Assembly: GCF_030247195.1 (NCBI RefSeq)
Contig: NC_080672.1
Coordinates: 367,156,271-367,220,270, forward strand
DNA length: 64,000 nucleotides
Reading direction: 5' to 3'
DNA from: Topomyia yanbarensis
Taxonomy: Eukaryota; Arthropoda; Insecta; Diptera; Culicidae
How positions within the stretch are numbered: position 1 is the first letter of the stretch; every line of letters starts with the position of its first letter. Position numbers and translations under genes: made by a program. Positions 12,780-25,929 of this stretch are shown in pieces. Under the pieces are notes generated by a model that was not told where the DNA came from, ran no database searches, and worked only from the letters and a program-made list of their open reading frames with translations.

Positions 12780-13060
12780 ACTACTGATTTACCACCATTT
12801 CTCCTTAGTGGAGAAAAATTTAGGTAAACACTATTTTTTTCACTAAAACCAGTGAAGAGCACAAAACCTATAACTAAATTAGTTAAGAAATTTGCGTTTC
12901 GACGTCGTGTTATCAGAATCCATCAGAATTTTTGGAGCTAGCGTCAATCCGGTGCTAGCTTAGTCCTGTCACTAAATTAGCGTCTGATTCTGATGAGACG
13001 AAGTGGAAACGCAAATTCCATAACTAATTTACTAAGTGCTGTTAGACCCCATGCTAAACT
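12780..13060. mobile_element. Palindromic MITE
   Basis: The TTTGCGTTTCGACGTCGTG arm (12890-12910) is mirrored by CGAAGTGGAAACGCAAA (12998-13015). The centre holds GGAGCTAGCGTCAATCCGGT and AGTCCTGTCACTAAATTAG. A CTCCTTAGTGGAGAAAAATT block lies to the left. An inverted partial copy is at 31195-31400 and a fragment is at 5245-5345. Confidence 0.65.
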
Positions 13061-13269
13061 GGCTCCGACACTACTCCATTGAAAGTTTAATAACTTTGGC
13101 GAAAGAACTTGGGTTGATTAGTTTAACAATATTTATTGATTGATTGATAGATCTAAAGTGTCATTTTCCATTAAACTGTCAAAATGGTATCGCGCATGAA
13201 TTTGGAAAAACCGCTGAATGCTATCAAATCGACTGTGACAAACGTCATTAAAGTGTTCACACACTCAAT

Positions 13270-13470
13270 TCAGTTCGGTAATTTCCGCACAGCTGAACAG
13301 TCAGTAAAATTTTTCAACTGACAGCTCAGCAAAGTGGCGTTAATTTACTTATTTTCAGTCATTTATTTACCGAGCGTCACTTCTATTGAGATCTCGGTAA
13401 AAGCTTTGTTAGCTGAGTGCTCGGCTGTGCAAAACTCGGTAAAAGTACCGAAAAAAGCTGGGATTCGGTA
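13270..13470 (+). repeat. Dispersed CGGTAA / GAGTGCTCGGC repeat
   Basis: CACAGCTGAACAGTCAGTAAA, TGAGATCTCGGTAAAAGC and TGAGTGCTCGGCTG recur in order at 35280-35520. It is probably a MITE body, directly followed by a mariner relic. Confidence 0.45.
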
Positions 13471-14060
13471 GTACAAGATTAAGTGTGCAGGAAAAGTCGG
13501 ATGACTGTTAGGAAACCGGGATCAGGAGGAGACCCTGATCAGAACGCGGTAACCGGAAACTTCAAACGCAATTTTAACCTTTCCATTAGAGATATAGGTA
13601 ACAAATCGGATATATCACAAACAACAGTACGAAGAGCCTATAGACGAACCGAGTTGTCAACGTACACGGTTACAGTTACATCGAATCGAAGATGACAAGC
13701 AAAACACCACGTCTACAGGACTGTTGTAATGGACGATAAAACATACATCAAGGCGGATTTCAAGCAACTCCCGCAGTTTTAGAAATTTGCACGGCTACCG
13801 AAAAACGTCTAGAAAAAAATTGTCATTTTCCGAAAAAAATATTTAGTTTAGCAGGCGATTTGAATACATGGACTTAAAACCGAAATTTTCTGTGATAACT
13901 CACACTGTAAATCATTATATTCTTATCAAGGAATGTTTGCAAAAGCACTTATTGCCTTTTCAGAAGAAACACAGTTGTTTCGTGCTGTTTTTGGTCAGAC
14001 CGAGGCTTGGTATACCCCCAACAACCTCGTACCCAACTACAAAAACCCTCTAAAATCTGC
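13470..14060 (+). pseudogene. mariner-like transposase relic
   Basis: The N-terminal part reads NFNLSIRDIGNKSDISQTTV then RRAYRR, the helix-turn-helix region. It continues after frameshifts with VMDDKTYIKADFKQLP, the block around the first catalytic Asp, and then IKECLQKHLLPFQKKHSCFV. Stops and indels are frequent. This is a recognisable but dead mariner-superfamily copy. Confidence 0.78.
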
Positions 14061-14914
14061 AGAACCGCCCAATTGAAAAATGTTATGCAATAGTTGAGCT
14101 GAATTTTTAGAAAATAAAGAAAATAGTTTGAACTGAGAAACAATTTAAACCATTCGATATCTAATCAAATTCGTCTACCTTCTCAGCTTCTGAACAGAAG
14201 CTGAAAAATCGATCCGCTAGTGATACCAGTGAAGCAGTGAACTGCTACTCGGTCGCTGTCCATTTCACAAGAAGCGAATGTAACAATAAATCGTTGCCCA
14301 ACCTATGTACTGTATGGGTATTCCCGAATAGGTAGAAATACGTTAAGCATACGGACGTTAGGCATACGTACTTTAGGCATAATGGGCGATTGGAGAGGAA
14401 TTCCACGAAGATCCGTCCGAAAATCTTTAAAATCGTGACCGACCATCATAGATTCCAATGAAACTTTACACTTTTCACCGTCATGCAAGACTAAATATTT
14501 TCCACAAGGTAATAAGATTATTTTGACTCAAGAGCAACTTTTTGAAAGGGCGTAAACGTTTCTACGGGTATGAATTTCAAAATTTTTTTGTTCGATTATT
14601 GTATTTTAAATAGCAAAACTATCTGAGAACGAGTTACAGGGATTGAAAACTTCTGTCTGAAAAAATATACACTGAAAAAAATGTGTCATTTTTCAAAAAA
14701 AACAAAAATTTATGATAAAAATTTAAATTGCGAAAAAACCCATTTTTTTTTAATTTTTTGTATTTTGTTACCAAAAACCTAAAGAGAAAAGAAACATTTT
14801 GAATGTGATTGCATGATGGAGAAAAAATCGATAAAAAAGTTTTTCTAACAATAACTTCGTACATGTTTTTAAATTTCATACTAATAGACATACAAAATTG
14901 TAATTATGTTACAG

Positions 14915-15390
14915 AATATAATTCTAAATACCATTTAAAATCAAAATGCATTTAACAAAAATCTTCCAAAATGCGATAGTTTTCGAGATATTTGAAATTT
15001 TGCTCCTTCAAAAACAATTAATTCGTGTAATTATGCTCTTTTTAAAAGTTATTCGCGTTACCCCATCGAAAAATGTCAAAAATTTAATATTTATCGTTTT
15101 AAAGACGTAAAAGTAACTTTTTAGTGTATTTGGATCCTGGAGAAGCTTTCAATAAGTTTTCCTAGCAACAACTTTTGACATTTTTTTATAATTCTTACTA
15201 TTTGCAGTCAAAAATACAATTTTTTTTTGAATATGATTCTAAACGCCATTTTAAATCGAAATGCTCTTAACAAAAATTTTCTAAAATGTAGTAGTTCTCG
15301 AGATATTTTAACTTTTGTTTTAACAACACAATTATTTTGTTTTATTACGACCTTTTCATAAGTTAGTCGCGTTTCTCCATCAACAATAAT
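14915..15390. repeat. Two degenerate direct repeats, period about 305 bp
   Basis: Blocks at 14915-15085 and 15220-15390 share GAATAT-ATTCTAAA, CCATTT-AAAATC, TTAACAAAAATCTTCCAAAA-like, TTTTCGAGATATTT and GCGTT-CCCCATC in order. It is AT-rich and noncoding, and may be a satellite-like remnant or part of a longer element running 14540-16010. Confidence 0.55.
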
Positions 15391-18300
15391 AGGTTTGTCA
15401 AAAGGCCCGTAAATTTTCCTGCAACTTTCTCTTTGACATCAAGGCGATATTGTGAAACATTTTAAAGTTACATGAAAACGTCATTTTTCATCATTTTCCT
15501 TCTATTTTCCGAAAAACAATGTGTGGTCAAAGCACATTTGAACTGATTTACTTTTTGGAACAGCATTATTTTTGATGAATTGCTAAAAATCTCAAATGTT
15601 ATCTAACAAAAACTTAAATAACTCATACCCCATTAGCCGTAGCAATACACTTTCTTCTGTAAAATTACGCCCCTGTATTCGGCTCAACTATATAAAGTGT
15701 TTTCTATACTTTTAAAATTTTGTAGATACCCAGTTTTGAAGAAAAAATACTGAAAAACACCAAAAAAATCACTTTTTACTCAGTTTTAATGGCTCTGCCG
15801 CTCTTACAATTCAAAATTTGTACAAACCAACTAACCAAACTTCTCCATTTGGATCTCCAGAACAATAAAAAAAAATGCTGAAAAAAAATCTAAGATAGTT
15901 CAGGACCACTTCAACAGGCATAAATTTGATATTTTATCCAAAATCGGCCCATTTTTCAAAAAAAAAATCAAAATTCGCCACCAGTAGGAAGCGTTTTAGC
16001 AAATTCACTCCGAAGAAGGAAGTAATGCTAATGCCCTAACCTTTCATTTAAGAAGTGAGCCCGATGACTTTTTTAACATGATGTCATTTTGGGACACCCT
16101 AATATACAGTCGATAAATTGCTCATGTATCAACGTGTGAAAATGTGATCTCCTGTATTAAAGAGAAGCGAAACTTCGAAAGGACGCCTCCCCTATCGTGC
16201 TTTCCTTTAAGCCAAAGCGTCAGATTCAAATAGAATCGAGTCCACTAGCAGCATGAATTAAACACTCTCAACATCCTTGGTCAAATAAATTTGTTTTCAA
16301 GTATGAATAACACACATGTATGTTGTTATTGTCCAACAAGTAAATATTTGTCTTGAAGAACAGCTCATAATATAAAGAATGGAAAATATACAAATATTGC
16401 TGGCTCTAGAATGGTTTCCTCCATCAAAGTTACAACTGAAAATTTGGTTACAATGGTACGGGCAATATAATTCGCCGCGTAATACAATGATATAGGCTTC
16501 TCTAGCCTATACTGTTTAAACAAAAACAGTTCACTTAAATGAAGAAAGCATCCAGCCTTTCTATTGCAATAACACAGATAAATAGATAACATTTCCATGC
16601 ATATTAGGGTAAAATAACTTTCATAGTATTTTTGAATTTTCAGTCTCTCGTTAAAGCTGTACGATGGGATGACAGCATAGCGTAAATGTTTCTAACCCGA
16701 AAAAAATGAGTCAAAGGTTAAAATCTTTGTTTAAAAAAATTTAAATTTAAATTAAATTTAATTATGCCTATCGTTCATTATGCCTAACGTATTCATGCCC
16801 AACCTCACGCACCACTACTGAATAGTGATGAGTGGCGACACACAGCAAACGTGAAAACGTTAAAATCAGCATCGCCGTATGTATATAGACAATGACTCAA
16901 TAGAGGTACGCTTGTATGATTTATCTCCGAGCAGGAAGAGTAATTTTTTTCCAGATGTTCCCAACTTCGCTCGTGTGGCGAGAATACGTCCGATCGGACC
17001 AATTTACCCGGATTAACCGTGACCACATTCCATATAGAGCAACTGGAAATGGGTTACTCAAACAGGCAACGCAGCAATACCGTCCTAACGCATGAACAAA
17101 CTGGACCAGGGCCAGGTTAGATATTATTAATAAGACGTCTGCAATTCGGTTTTCATTAGAATCTCTGGTAGAATCGAGAACATAAGTATCCGAACCCAAA
17201 CACGCTAAAAAAATCAAATTGCAAACGTCTTGTCAGCAACGAATCGAATGTGGACGAGGCATACGCGATGAAATAATTTGATCAACTAAAAGTACAGGAA
17301 CATCGCTTCTGTCTATTTTTGTTTTAAATATGGATTTTCGCTACGCAAATTTCCAAACAAAAGAAATACGTTTTATTGCTGGTGATGGAAAACAAAAATT
17401 CAAATCCATTGTTTTCAAACTCATATTTTGATATCTGATATCTGGAAAAGACTTGCTTCGACGGAACGGAACAAAGTTATTGGAATCACCGTTTTAACCG
17501 GTCTTTGTGTTCAGTCCTGCAGCAGTAGTATCGTGACATTCAAACAGATAGCTACTAATGTTGATACCGGCAAACATTCCGTTGAATAATTTGCATTTCA
17601 GATGAAGCTTCATAGTGACAGATTCACTTTTCCGCGTCATTTTCTCTTTTTTTTCTCCTTTATTTTGAAATTGGACACCTCCAATATTTTGAAATTGGGC
17701 CTCTCGAAGTTTCCCAACTAAATTTGTTTATGAGAATTCTTGAGTTATGAGGAATTAATCATGAAGAACGTTCTTGTACTCCGAAATTAAATGTATTAAA
17801 TGCACCATCAGAATAGTTATAATTCTTTTAGTGAATATATAACCATTAAATGAAGCGGATTTGAAAATATCCTAAACGGAGGGAAACATTGTTTTATGTG
17901 CTGTGTTTGTTTAAAAATTCCTTCTCTTCACTTTTTCATTAAGATACGCAAATTGGAAAAAAAAACTAAAATACTATTTAGAATCGGATTTCAGTATATT
18001 GGATATTTTTAAACATGGTTTTAATGGCTTTTTGACCTATTCGGCGAAATGACCCGCCCCCGTCATTGCAATGAACTCAACGGTTTTTGCTAACTATGTG
18101 ATTTTTTTTTGCATTTTTACGTCATTTCGTGATTATTCATAAGCATATAAAATTGTGTTCCTACAAAAATTAAAGTCTATTAAAGCTGGCATCTATAGTA
18201 ATCGATTTGTGGATGAAAATATGTTTTACATCGCATTCAATTTACTAAATAAGTAAAATTTGAGTCCTTCTATGAAGTTTTTTTTTTATAAAATATCGAT

Positions 18301-18759
18301 TCTTTAGAAACAACGTTTGTTACACTAACATTCCTTTCCTTCCCCGATGGCTGTAAGGACGTGGCCGGCGCCTTTATTGACATTTCAAAGTATAGAACTC
18401 TCGAACTGTGTACATTGTGGATGGATAGTTACTCCCAGGCTCCATTCGTTGAATCTCTGTGCAATTTCGCTTGTTCTGGTCAATCGAATTGTACAGTAAT
18501 CATGCTCATGCTCATATCGATTCTTTTAGAAATTATAGCTGAAGTAAGGGGTGCACAATTTAGGTTCTAAACTATAAACAATTGTTCAAATTACCGAGCT
18601 AACATCGCCTTATAATCGAAGTACGGTGAATTGAGCTACGGATAATCAAGTCTGGCCAGCTTTTGTACAACATTTGGCCCAACTTGTTTTTGTTTGGAGA
18701 TGTTCATTTTTCCTCATTCCTTCATTTCAATTTCCCGTCCCTTGAATACTTCTGGAGGG
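15391..18759. other. No supported gene
   Basis: AT-rich DNA with many A/T runs. The TTTAAATTTAAATTAAATTTAA-like run at 16738-16760 is simple sequence. The overlapping minus-strand ORFs at 16805-17217 show no recognised motif. Confidence 0.45.
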
Positions 18760-19743
18760 CCTGTTTCATGATGGTCCAGTATTTTTAATTGGCAGCAATT
18801 CCGGTGTGTTCAAGGGATTATGGCACTAAATTGACCTCCAGGCCACTCCAGAACATCTTTCGAGCAATGGCACGAGGTTAAATTCAACTAGAAAAGCGTA
18901 GAGCCATCGTGAGACTTCAGAAGTGGAAGTAGTCGCTTTTGGAGGCATTGTTTCCATTGACCGTTCCGGTTATCACAAATGGAGTGTTTCGCTTTCCACA
19001 AGTGCAAATGGCCTGCCAAATCATGCATTTTTTGGCAAACTTCTGCTTTGTAGCTACCTCAGGAATGTCGAACTTATGACGAGCTGTAAAGAAAAGGAAG
19101 CTGCCGGAAATCTGCTTTCACATTAGTCTCGTCATCCATAACAAGGCAATGTGGTTTATCAACAGTTGAGTATAGAGCTTCTGCGCGCGTGATTTCCTCA
19201 TAGTATACTGCCGTTTATCACGATTTTGCGCCTTTTGTATATTGTACGAGTATAGTCTTGCACGGTCTTTTGCTTTTTGCACAAAAGATTTGGTTAAAGG
19301 CAGTTTTTGCACCATATTACTCACTCAAGAGCAGGGATGCCAGCTATTTCTTACACTCTGTTCGCAGCCTATATGAAAATCTGTGCTAAGGAAAACGTAC
19401 AACTTTGTCTCAAACCAAGAAGTCGCGTTCTTTTTTAAGTTTTTGCTCAAGATGAAAATTGAGAAATATGTGCTGGTCTGTGCATTATAACAGAAAACTG
19501 TGAAAATCTGTGCAGTTTTAAAAACCTGTGCAGAACATTGAAAATTTGTGAAACACAGATTAATCTATAAACCTGGCATCACTGCTAAAGAGGAATCCCA
19601 ATCCTTGAAAGCTTAGAGACGACCAGCTTGAAATTCTTCTCACTGCAAGGAGATCCATTTTGACCACTTTTTCCTTCATATCGACCGTAGTACCATTCTC
19701 GGCATCTTGCTAATGGTACGGTGAGAGATATCCGGAGATGCAG
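18760..19743 (-). pseudogene. mariner-like transposase relic, interrupted by a hAT-type MITE
   Basis: On the minus strand the N-terminal block reads SPDISHRTISKM (about 19700-19740). It is then interrupted at 19332-19584 and resumes with YNIQKAQNRDKRQYTM, KSRAQKLYTQLLINHIALLW, MTRLM and NVKADFRQLPFLYSS. This matches mariner transposase from the HTH to the first catalytic Asp. Further frameshifted pieces run down to about 18930. It is inactive. Confidence 0.7.
19332..19584. mobile_element. hAT-type MITE with 8-bp target duplication (7/8 match)
   Basis: The left end is CAGGGATGCCAG and the right end is CTGGCATCACTG. The flanks are CTCAAGAG (19324-19331) and CTAAAGAG (19585-19592), an 8-bp duplication with one mismatch. 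The interior has repeated CTGTGC and CACAGATTAATCT. Length and flanks point to hAT. It sits inside a mariner relic. Confidence 0.78.
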
Positions 19744-19985
19744 CAGGGATGCCAGGTAATATTATATGTAAAAATTTGTGTAAAGGAAAACGTAAAAGTT
19801 TGCCGCAAAACAAGAAGTCGCCAGCTTTATTTTAGTTTTAGCACGAGGTCAAACACTGAAAAATTTGGGAAATCTGCGCTATTCAGTACATTATAACAAA
19901 GAAATGTGGAAATCTGGGCTGTTTTAACAATCTGTAAAACACAGATATGTGAAACACAGATTAATCTGCGCACCTGGCATCCCTA
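19744..19985. mobile_element. Second hAT-type MITE of the GGGATGCCAGG family
   Basis: The left end is CAGGGATGCCAGG and the right end is CCTGGCATCCCTA. The interior matches 19332-19584 in order: GGAAAACGTA, AACAAGAAGTCGC, CATTATAACA, and CACAGATTAATCTG. No clean 8-bp duplication is visible. Confidence 0.7.
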
Positions 19986-21732
19986 GATCCTAGGTACGTG
20001 CGCAAAAAATGTTTACGCCGCTGATGTTCTTCTGACTCTATTTTCGCTATGGGTGCACAATTGTTAGTGGAACTGACACAGTGTAAAAAATATACGTTGA
20101 ACTAAACTCACCTAAAATATCAATAGATTATTGATAATGGAAAAAAGTTACAGCAATTTGAATGCGGAGCAATTTGATTCCGTATACCTTTTAGTAGTAT
20201 GCCTTATCGTGGCAAGCTTATTTAAAAAAATGCTCTGATAGAAAAACTAACTTTCCTACTGGAGTAAAAGTAGGAAAGGTTGCAGAAGAACAGATATTTT
20301 TATATTATAAAAAAAGACTTCCAAAAAAGGAGCCTTAAGGCGAGGTTCTCATTTAAATGACCAAAAAGTAGACAAAATTTGGATTTTTTGTGGCCCAATG
20401 AAAAAACATAGAAGGAAATAGTTTTATAATTCAAAAAGCTTATATTTTCGTCTTCATTTATAATTTTCTTTAAGGCGAAAAAACAAAATGGCGTCCGTGG
20501 TGACGTTCTGTCAAAGGTTAGGTGCTCGTGGAATTTCAAAATTGCGTACGGCCTGCTGCCTCAGGATCGAGCTGAAACACAAAACTAACAACGAGGCTCT
20601 AAAGTAAAAGAAATTTTGTTGGGGTAATGACGTAAGAACGGGTAAAAACTTCAAATTTGACGTAGAGATGCGATCTAAGCCCTTTTTTCACTTTAAGGCT
20701 TCGCTAAAAAAGTGAATAGAAAGAATTTGTAGATTTTATAGGTCATTCCTCAAACGAAAAAGGTTTTCTTTCGAGAGGTCAAAATTGAACCGTTTTCAAA
20801 CCGTTTGAAAAATCATGTTTTGAGATAAACGCGTTTAAATTTTTGAGAACACTTTCTATGAATTATTCGTGGTAGAATGTCAATATTTTGTAACGATTAC
20901 ATGGAATGATGAGTTTTGGACATCGCTGATGAATCTGAAGTCAGTTTTTCGAAATTCAAAACGGCCGATCTAATATGGCGGACACCCACTAAAAAAATAA
21001 GTCGTATTTCAGCCAAAATCAAACAAAAAGGGTTTGGCGCATTATAAACACGAATTTGAGTTAATATGTATTATAATAAAACAAAATAAAAATGCCGATT
21101 TCAATATGGCGGACAAGAGTGTGACTTTAAGTATTTTGACCAAAATATTTCGTTTTCACCGTTTTCTGTGGTTGTTTGATAATTCACGGCAGCAGTGGCG
21201 CTCTCTACAGATAAAGCAGTTAAATAGGTTCTCGAGACCTGTACGCACGTATAGTACAACGCGAAGCATTCTAGAAACGTGCATAATGCCATGAAAAGGT
21301 TTCTACCTGAGGCGCGCGTTTCGAGCCGAGAGCGTCCCAGGACGCTTCTTCGAATAATGGGCTGTAGAAACTTTTTTGATGCGCGGATCGAAAAACTTGT
21401 TTCTTAATATAGTAGACACTTATACCGTTCAAAAAATGCAAATAATAAAATCAAATTTTTGAAAATTTTGAATGAGAACCCATTCCCTGCGAGAGAAAAT
21501 CGAAAAAGCAAGGTTTTTTCTCAGTATTTTTATGATGACGACATGAGAGTTGAACGAAGTGTGATTGTGTGTTTATACATCAAAAAAGAGCTTAATCCAT
21601 GCTGTGTTCATCAAGTACAAGAACCTGTTCGAATATGTTCGAGCAAGCAATTACTATAAAATTGCGCAAGTCATGGCTGGTGTTGCCATATGGAATCATG
21701 CGCTGGGAATGGGTTAAGGGAAGTTGAGGTAC
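19986..21732. other. No supported gene
   Basis: Repetitive-looking sequence with ATATGGCGGAC (20975-20985 and 21107-21117) and many AAAAT runs. No transposase or RT block found. Confidence 0.45.
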
Positions 21733-22592
21733 TACTCAAGTAACCATAAGCATTAAGCCATAGCACTATACTGGGTATACATGTGCACTAATGTTGCATT
21801 GAAGCTCCATTACAGCATTAACATTGCTTTAAAGCTCTGTATTAGCATCAATAATGCATACATGTACAGCCGAAATATAGCAATATCGCTTGCTCTATAT
21901 GCGCATATAAAGCTAATATAACGCTTACATGATTCAAGGATCTTTAAAGCATGTAAGCTTTACATGTGCATTTAATGCCATTGTAGAGTAAATAGAAAGC
22001 TGATATAATGCTATTTTGATACTTATTCGTTATGCAACTCTTCTTGAAGATGATATTCGGCATATTTCATTTCAATCGAACATATGCAATATAGTCCAGG
22101 CAGCAAACACAGCGCACTTACCGTGAAGGACGAGGCAAGGTACCTCAGTTCGAGACTTACTAAAGGTAATTTTTGTAAAATATTCATATCTTGTGAGAAC
22201 GAAAACCCATTAAGGATATTCATTACAATGCATTAGAACAGAGTCAATTACGGTTTTAAACAGAACATTTTATTTTAATTTTTTTCCTTTTTGCTCATCA
22301 TACTGAAAGGAAACATAAGAAATGGTTTTAAAACCATGGCGGACAATGACAGTGAACTATAGCTTTCTAAAAGCATTAGTAGTGCCAATATTAGGCTTTC
22401 AAATTTGACATTTATGCTGCAGAAACGAGCTGTCAATCTCTGCACGGTAATAACACCATATTTCGCCTTTTCTGGCATAATACCAGCATTATATTCGTAT
22501 TTAGGGCTTCACGGCTCTTTCAGACTGCTTTATATGTGGATTTAAGGCAGATATTAGGCTACGTTATAATGATTATTGGTTACTAGGGTAAC
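21733..22592. mobile_element. Long noncoding element with CAAGTAAC / GTTACTAG ends
   Basis: The left end CAAGTAACCATAAGCATTA pairs with the right end, whose reverse complement is CTAGTAACCAATAATCATTA. The interior has many GCATTA, ACATGT and TAATGC motifs and no coding frame. The same terminal octamer bounds the ~95-bp elements at 48217-48308 and 60288-60388. Confidence 0.55.
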
Positions 22593-22679
22593 CGATTTAG
22601 TACAATATCAAGTTTCGTGAAACTGCTGAATACGCGAAAACGTCATCAAAATACAGTATACGCTTTTGAACGTCTTTTT

Positions 22680-22950
22680 GGACCACTGAGCATTGGTGTT
22701 TGAGTGGTAAACCGGATTGCATCTCGCTCCAGTGAGTCCGGGTTCTATACAAGACCGTTGCAATTTTTTTAGGTGTAAAAACTCCGCTCACGTCAGCCGT
22801 TAGTCTCGGTCCATGCTGTTGATGAACCGATTTTTTTTTTGGTACAGATAGTCATCTCTTTGGCGCCGGAAATAGGCCCTTAGTGAAAGTGGATACTGGA
22901 CAACTAACCACAGATAAAGTATCGGGTTTAATTTAGTCTGTAGAAAATAT
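22680..22950 (+). mobile_element. tRNA-derived SINE, diverged
   Basis: The sequence contains an A-box-like TTTGAGTGGTAAACCGG and a B-box-like CCGGGTTCTATAC. The body, including CGTCAGCCGTTAGTCTCGG and GGTACAGATAG, is loosely related to the 47925-48182 copy. Confidence 0.55.
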
Positions 22951-25199
22951 TGCTTACAAAACAGGGAATTAAAAAACATACCCCCACAAAGCGATAATCC
23001 AAGCAAAACCGTGATACTACATTGCGTTGCGGAACTTGAACTTCTATTTCAACTGACGTCGCAGTCGATTCTTAGTGCACCGGGCGAGATGCTACGATCC
23101 TTCCGGTCACAGAAAATCTTTCCGAACGAGTTACTTTTGAAACCAGCGCGCCTGACGCTCTGACCCATAAAACCAGAGAAACCAAGCGATAGTTCAGGTA
23201 AAACAAAATTTAACTCACGTGCACTGAAGTAGAGAATTTCAAAAAAAGCTCAATATTATGACTTTCTATAGTTAAGATTCCCCTCATCCTTATGCGGATG
23301 TTGAAATAAAATTGATTCCTTGGTTTGAAATTAAATCTATGGTCCTCATTCGGGGCCTTCATGATTTTCTTCCGTGTCAAAGAAAAAAAAATTCAAAAAA
23401 GCGCTGACAAAACGATATTTGACGATGATCGAAATATCAAGATTCGCCCTAATAAGTACTTCTTGGCAACCGGTTTAAAATAAACAAATGACATTTTTTT
23501 GTAGGAGGCATACGAGTATATGTACCTACAAAATAAGTTGAGATCGACGGCGTGGTCACCGAGACGAGTTTGGTTTGCACGAATTTGCTGAAGCACGGAG
23601 TCGGCTATTTTAAGGACCCCTCGCTTCAGCCAGTGAAGACTGTGAACGACTGTATTTAACAACAGTCACAGCTAACGGAATAAGAAACCTATGGCGCCAT
23701 GTATGCGGTGAAATTTGGAGTGAGAATCTTGGAAAATCAATTAAAAATATGTCAATAAAATTAAATTTTTGAACGTCCTAAATCGATTGTATTTCACAAG
23801 AATCGTTCACTATTTTTAAGACATGAGCAGCACAATGTTCCTGATGTGAAGAGACTATGACAAAAATCATTTCTAGGCACGTTTCCCAATAAACTTCACT
23901 AACAGAAGGCCGAATCTGGCATCACTTGAAAACAAATGATATCGCGTTGGCCCCTTGTAAAGTAATCCAATTTCGATGTTTTTTTGTCCATTCTGAGCGT
24001 GGAGTCCGCTAGAGCCCGGGGCCCTAGGCCAATGTATGCCCATTAGACCGGCCACAATTTTTTTTTCGGAAAACAGTTTAATCGAATGGTAATTGGCTTC
24101 ACACACCACTTGTCAAAGATGAGCTTGTTCAGAAAACTTTAGTTCACTCACAAGAGATTTCAAGTTCAAAATATATGAAAAATGAGCAAAAGAAACAATA
24201 AATTCAATAAAAAATGCCAGTATCATCTTGTGCATCCCGTAATTTTCAGATATATAGCTTTAGGTGTAAGGATCAACATTGCCTAAGACTGCAAATTGAT
24301 CCGATTTTGCAGTAAAAAGATATTCTCATATAAAGTTATGTGTTGCCTTTCTTTCTCGCACATGCTTCGAATAGGAAATTCCAAAAATATCGGTTGGCGT
24401 CAAAGTTTAATAACTCTGTCGGGAAACCTCCAATCAATATGCAACCTTTAACAAAGCTGTTACTTATAAACAAAAAAGCTATGTGACCATAAATTGTAAG
24501 GTATGCAGAGTAACTGTGGAATTTTTTATTTGATTTAAAGTTTTTATTTCCGAGTTTCCATATATATTACTATAGAAACTTGAAACCTCTTGTGGATGAA
24601 CTGGAGCTAACGGAAACAGCTCATATCTTGCATATGATTTGTGTATCCAATTACCATTTGAATTAGCAGTGTTCGGAAAAAAGTTAAAATTATTGCCGGT
24701 CTAATGCCCATTCGTTAAGACGATATTTCTTTTGATGGAGGAAACTTCTCCGATATCGACTAAGGAAGCAGTAGTGGACGATACGACACGCTAAGAGTTC
24801 GGCATTGAACTAATTTCACTTAAAATTACAGTTATAGCTATTTGAAAGTGATACAATTTCATTCCGTACGCCCTTTATGAGCGCGATATACATGTGACAG
24901 CTTTCAAATTAATAGCCTGTTCAAAATTTTGAGTTTGTAAACACCCGCTCGAACATTTTCAAGTGGGTTGTATTCTAGGGGCAGATCACTTGTGATGCAT
25001 TTTGAAAAATCAGCGAAATTAAATTCCTTTTTCTTCCACCAAAATAGAAATTTAAAATTTGCGTTGCGTGTAAGACATCAAAACCCTACAAAAAACTAGC
25101 CTTATATTCAACACAACGTCGAACAAAGTGGATCAGCGTAGGACGATTGTTAAACAAACTTTTGTGCGAGGGAGTGCAAAGTTGATGAAAAAATGGAAA
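22951..25199. other. No supported gene
   Basis: Short ORFs without motifs. Includes CAAAGTTTAATAACTCTGTC at 24401-24420, close to AAAGTTTAATAACTTTGGCG at 13082-13101, so part of this is dispersed repeat. Confidence 0.45.
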
Positions 25200-25298
25200 T
25201 TAAATGCATTTTTTTTTCTAATTTGATGCAAATTTGTTATACATTCCTAGAGTTATCGGCCCCTTACCCATAGTACCCACGTCATCCACCGGCCCTGA
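25200..25298 (-). mobile_element. End fragment of the CAGGGCCGG hAT-type MITE
   Basis: Read on the minus strand from 25298 it begins CAGGGCCGGTGGATGACG and continues GGGTACTATGGGTAAGG, then ATAACTCTAGGAAT, resembling the left half of 28986-29223. The other end was not identified. Confidence 0.5.
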
Positions 25299-25497
25299 CT
25301 TTATTCCCAAGATTTTTCAACATTGAAGCTAGTTTTTTAATCCAATATTGTTTTTTTTATTCGAATGAAGTATTTAATTAGGACATTAACCCATATGCTG
25401 TTTTCGATTTCTTCCAATGTAGCTAACGTTGAAGATACGTAATCGTACTTTTTTTACTCAAAATAACAGATAAAAATGATTTTATAAAATTGAATTA

Positions 25498-25815
25498 TTA
25501 CGACCACACCTTCCATTGAACTACCTTGATCCCTATCCTTTTGCTGGGCTAACTGTCAAAAATGCTAACCCGTGTGGCCAAATTCACTGTCAAGGAAGAT
25601 CGATACTGTCAAACGAGGGCGTGTTTACATTTTTAAGAAAACCAATTCTGATATGGACCAAAAGGTCTGCGCCAGATAAAGCGAGAAGAAAATCAATTAA
25701 AAATCTTTTTGAAGTTTTAATAATTGATGCTATATATTGTTATGTTTAAAAAGATGAGCTCTATCGGTTTATGAAATAAAAAGAGAATTTAATTCTTCAT
25801 TTAATGACCCAATTC
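25498..25815 (-). mobile_element. MITE copy (GGGTCATTAAATGAAG family)
   Basis: The reverse complement starts GGGTCATTAAATGAAGAATT, has TCATAAACCGATAGAGCTCA and CTTCCTTGACAGTGAATTT, and ends GTTCAATGGAAGGTGTGGTC. It is nearly the mirror of 33985-34262. Confidence 0.7.
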
Positions 25816-25929
25816 GTAAAAATCTATTTCGACACCCTTGAATATGTTTGTACTGTAGCAATAGTGTGTATTTTTGAGTTCTCTGTCTGTAGTCGTCACT
25901 GTTCAATAGAGTTCCATTATTTTTATTCT

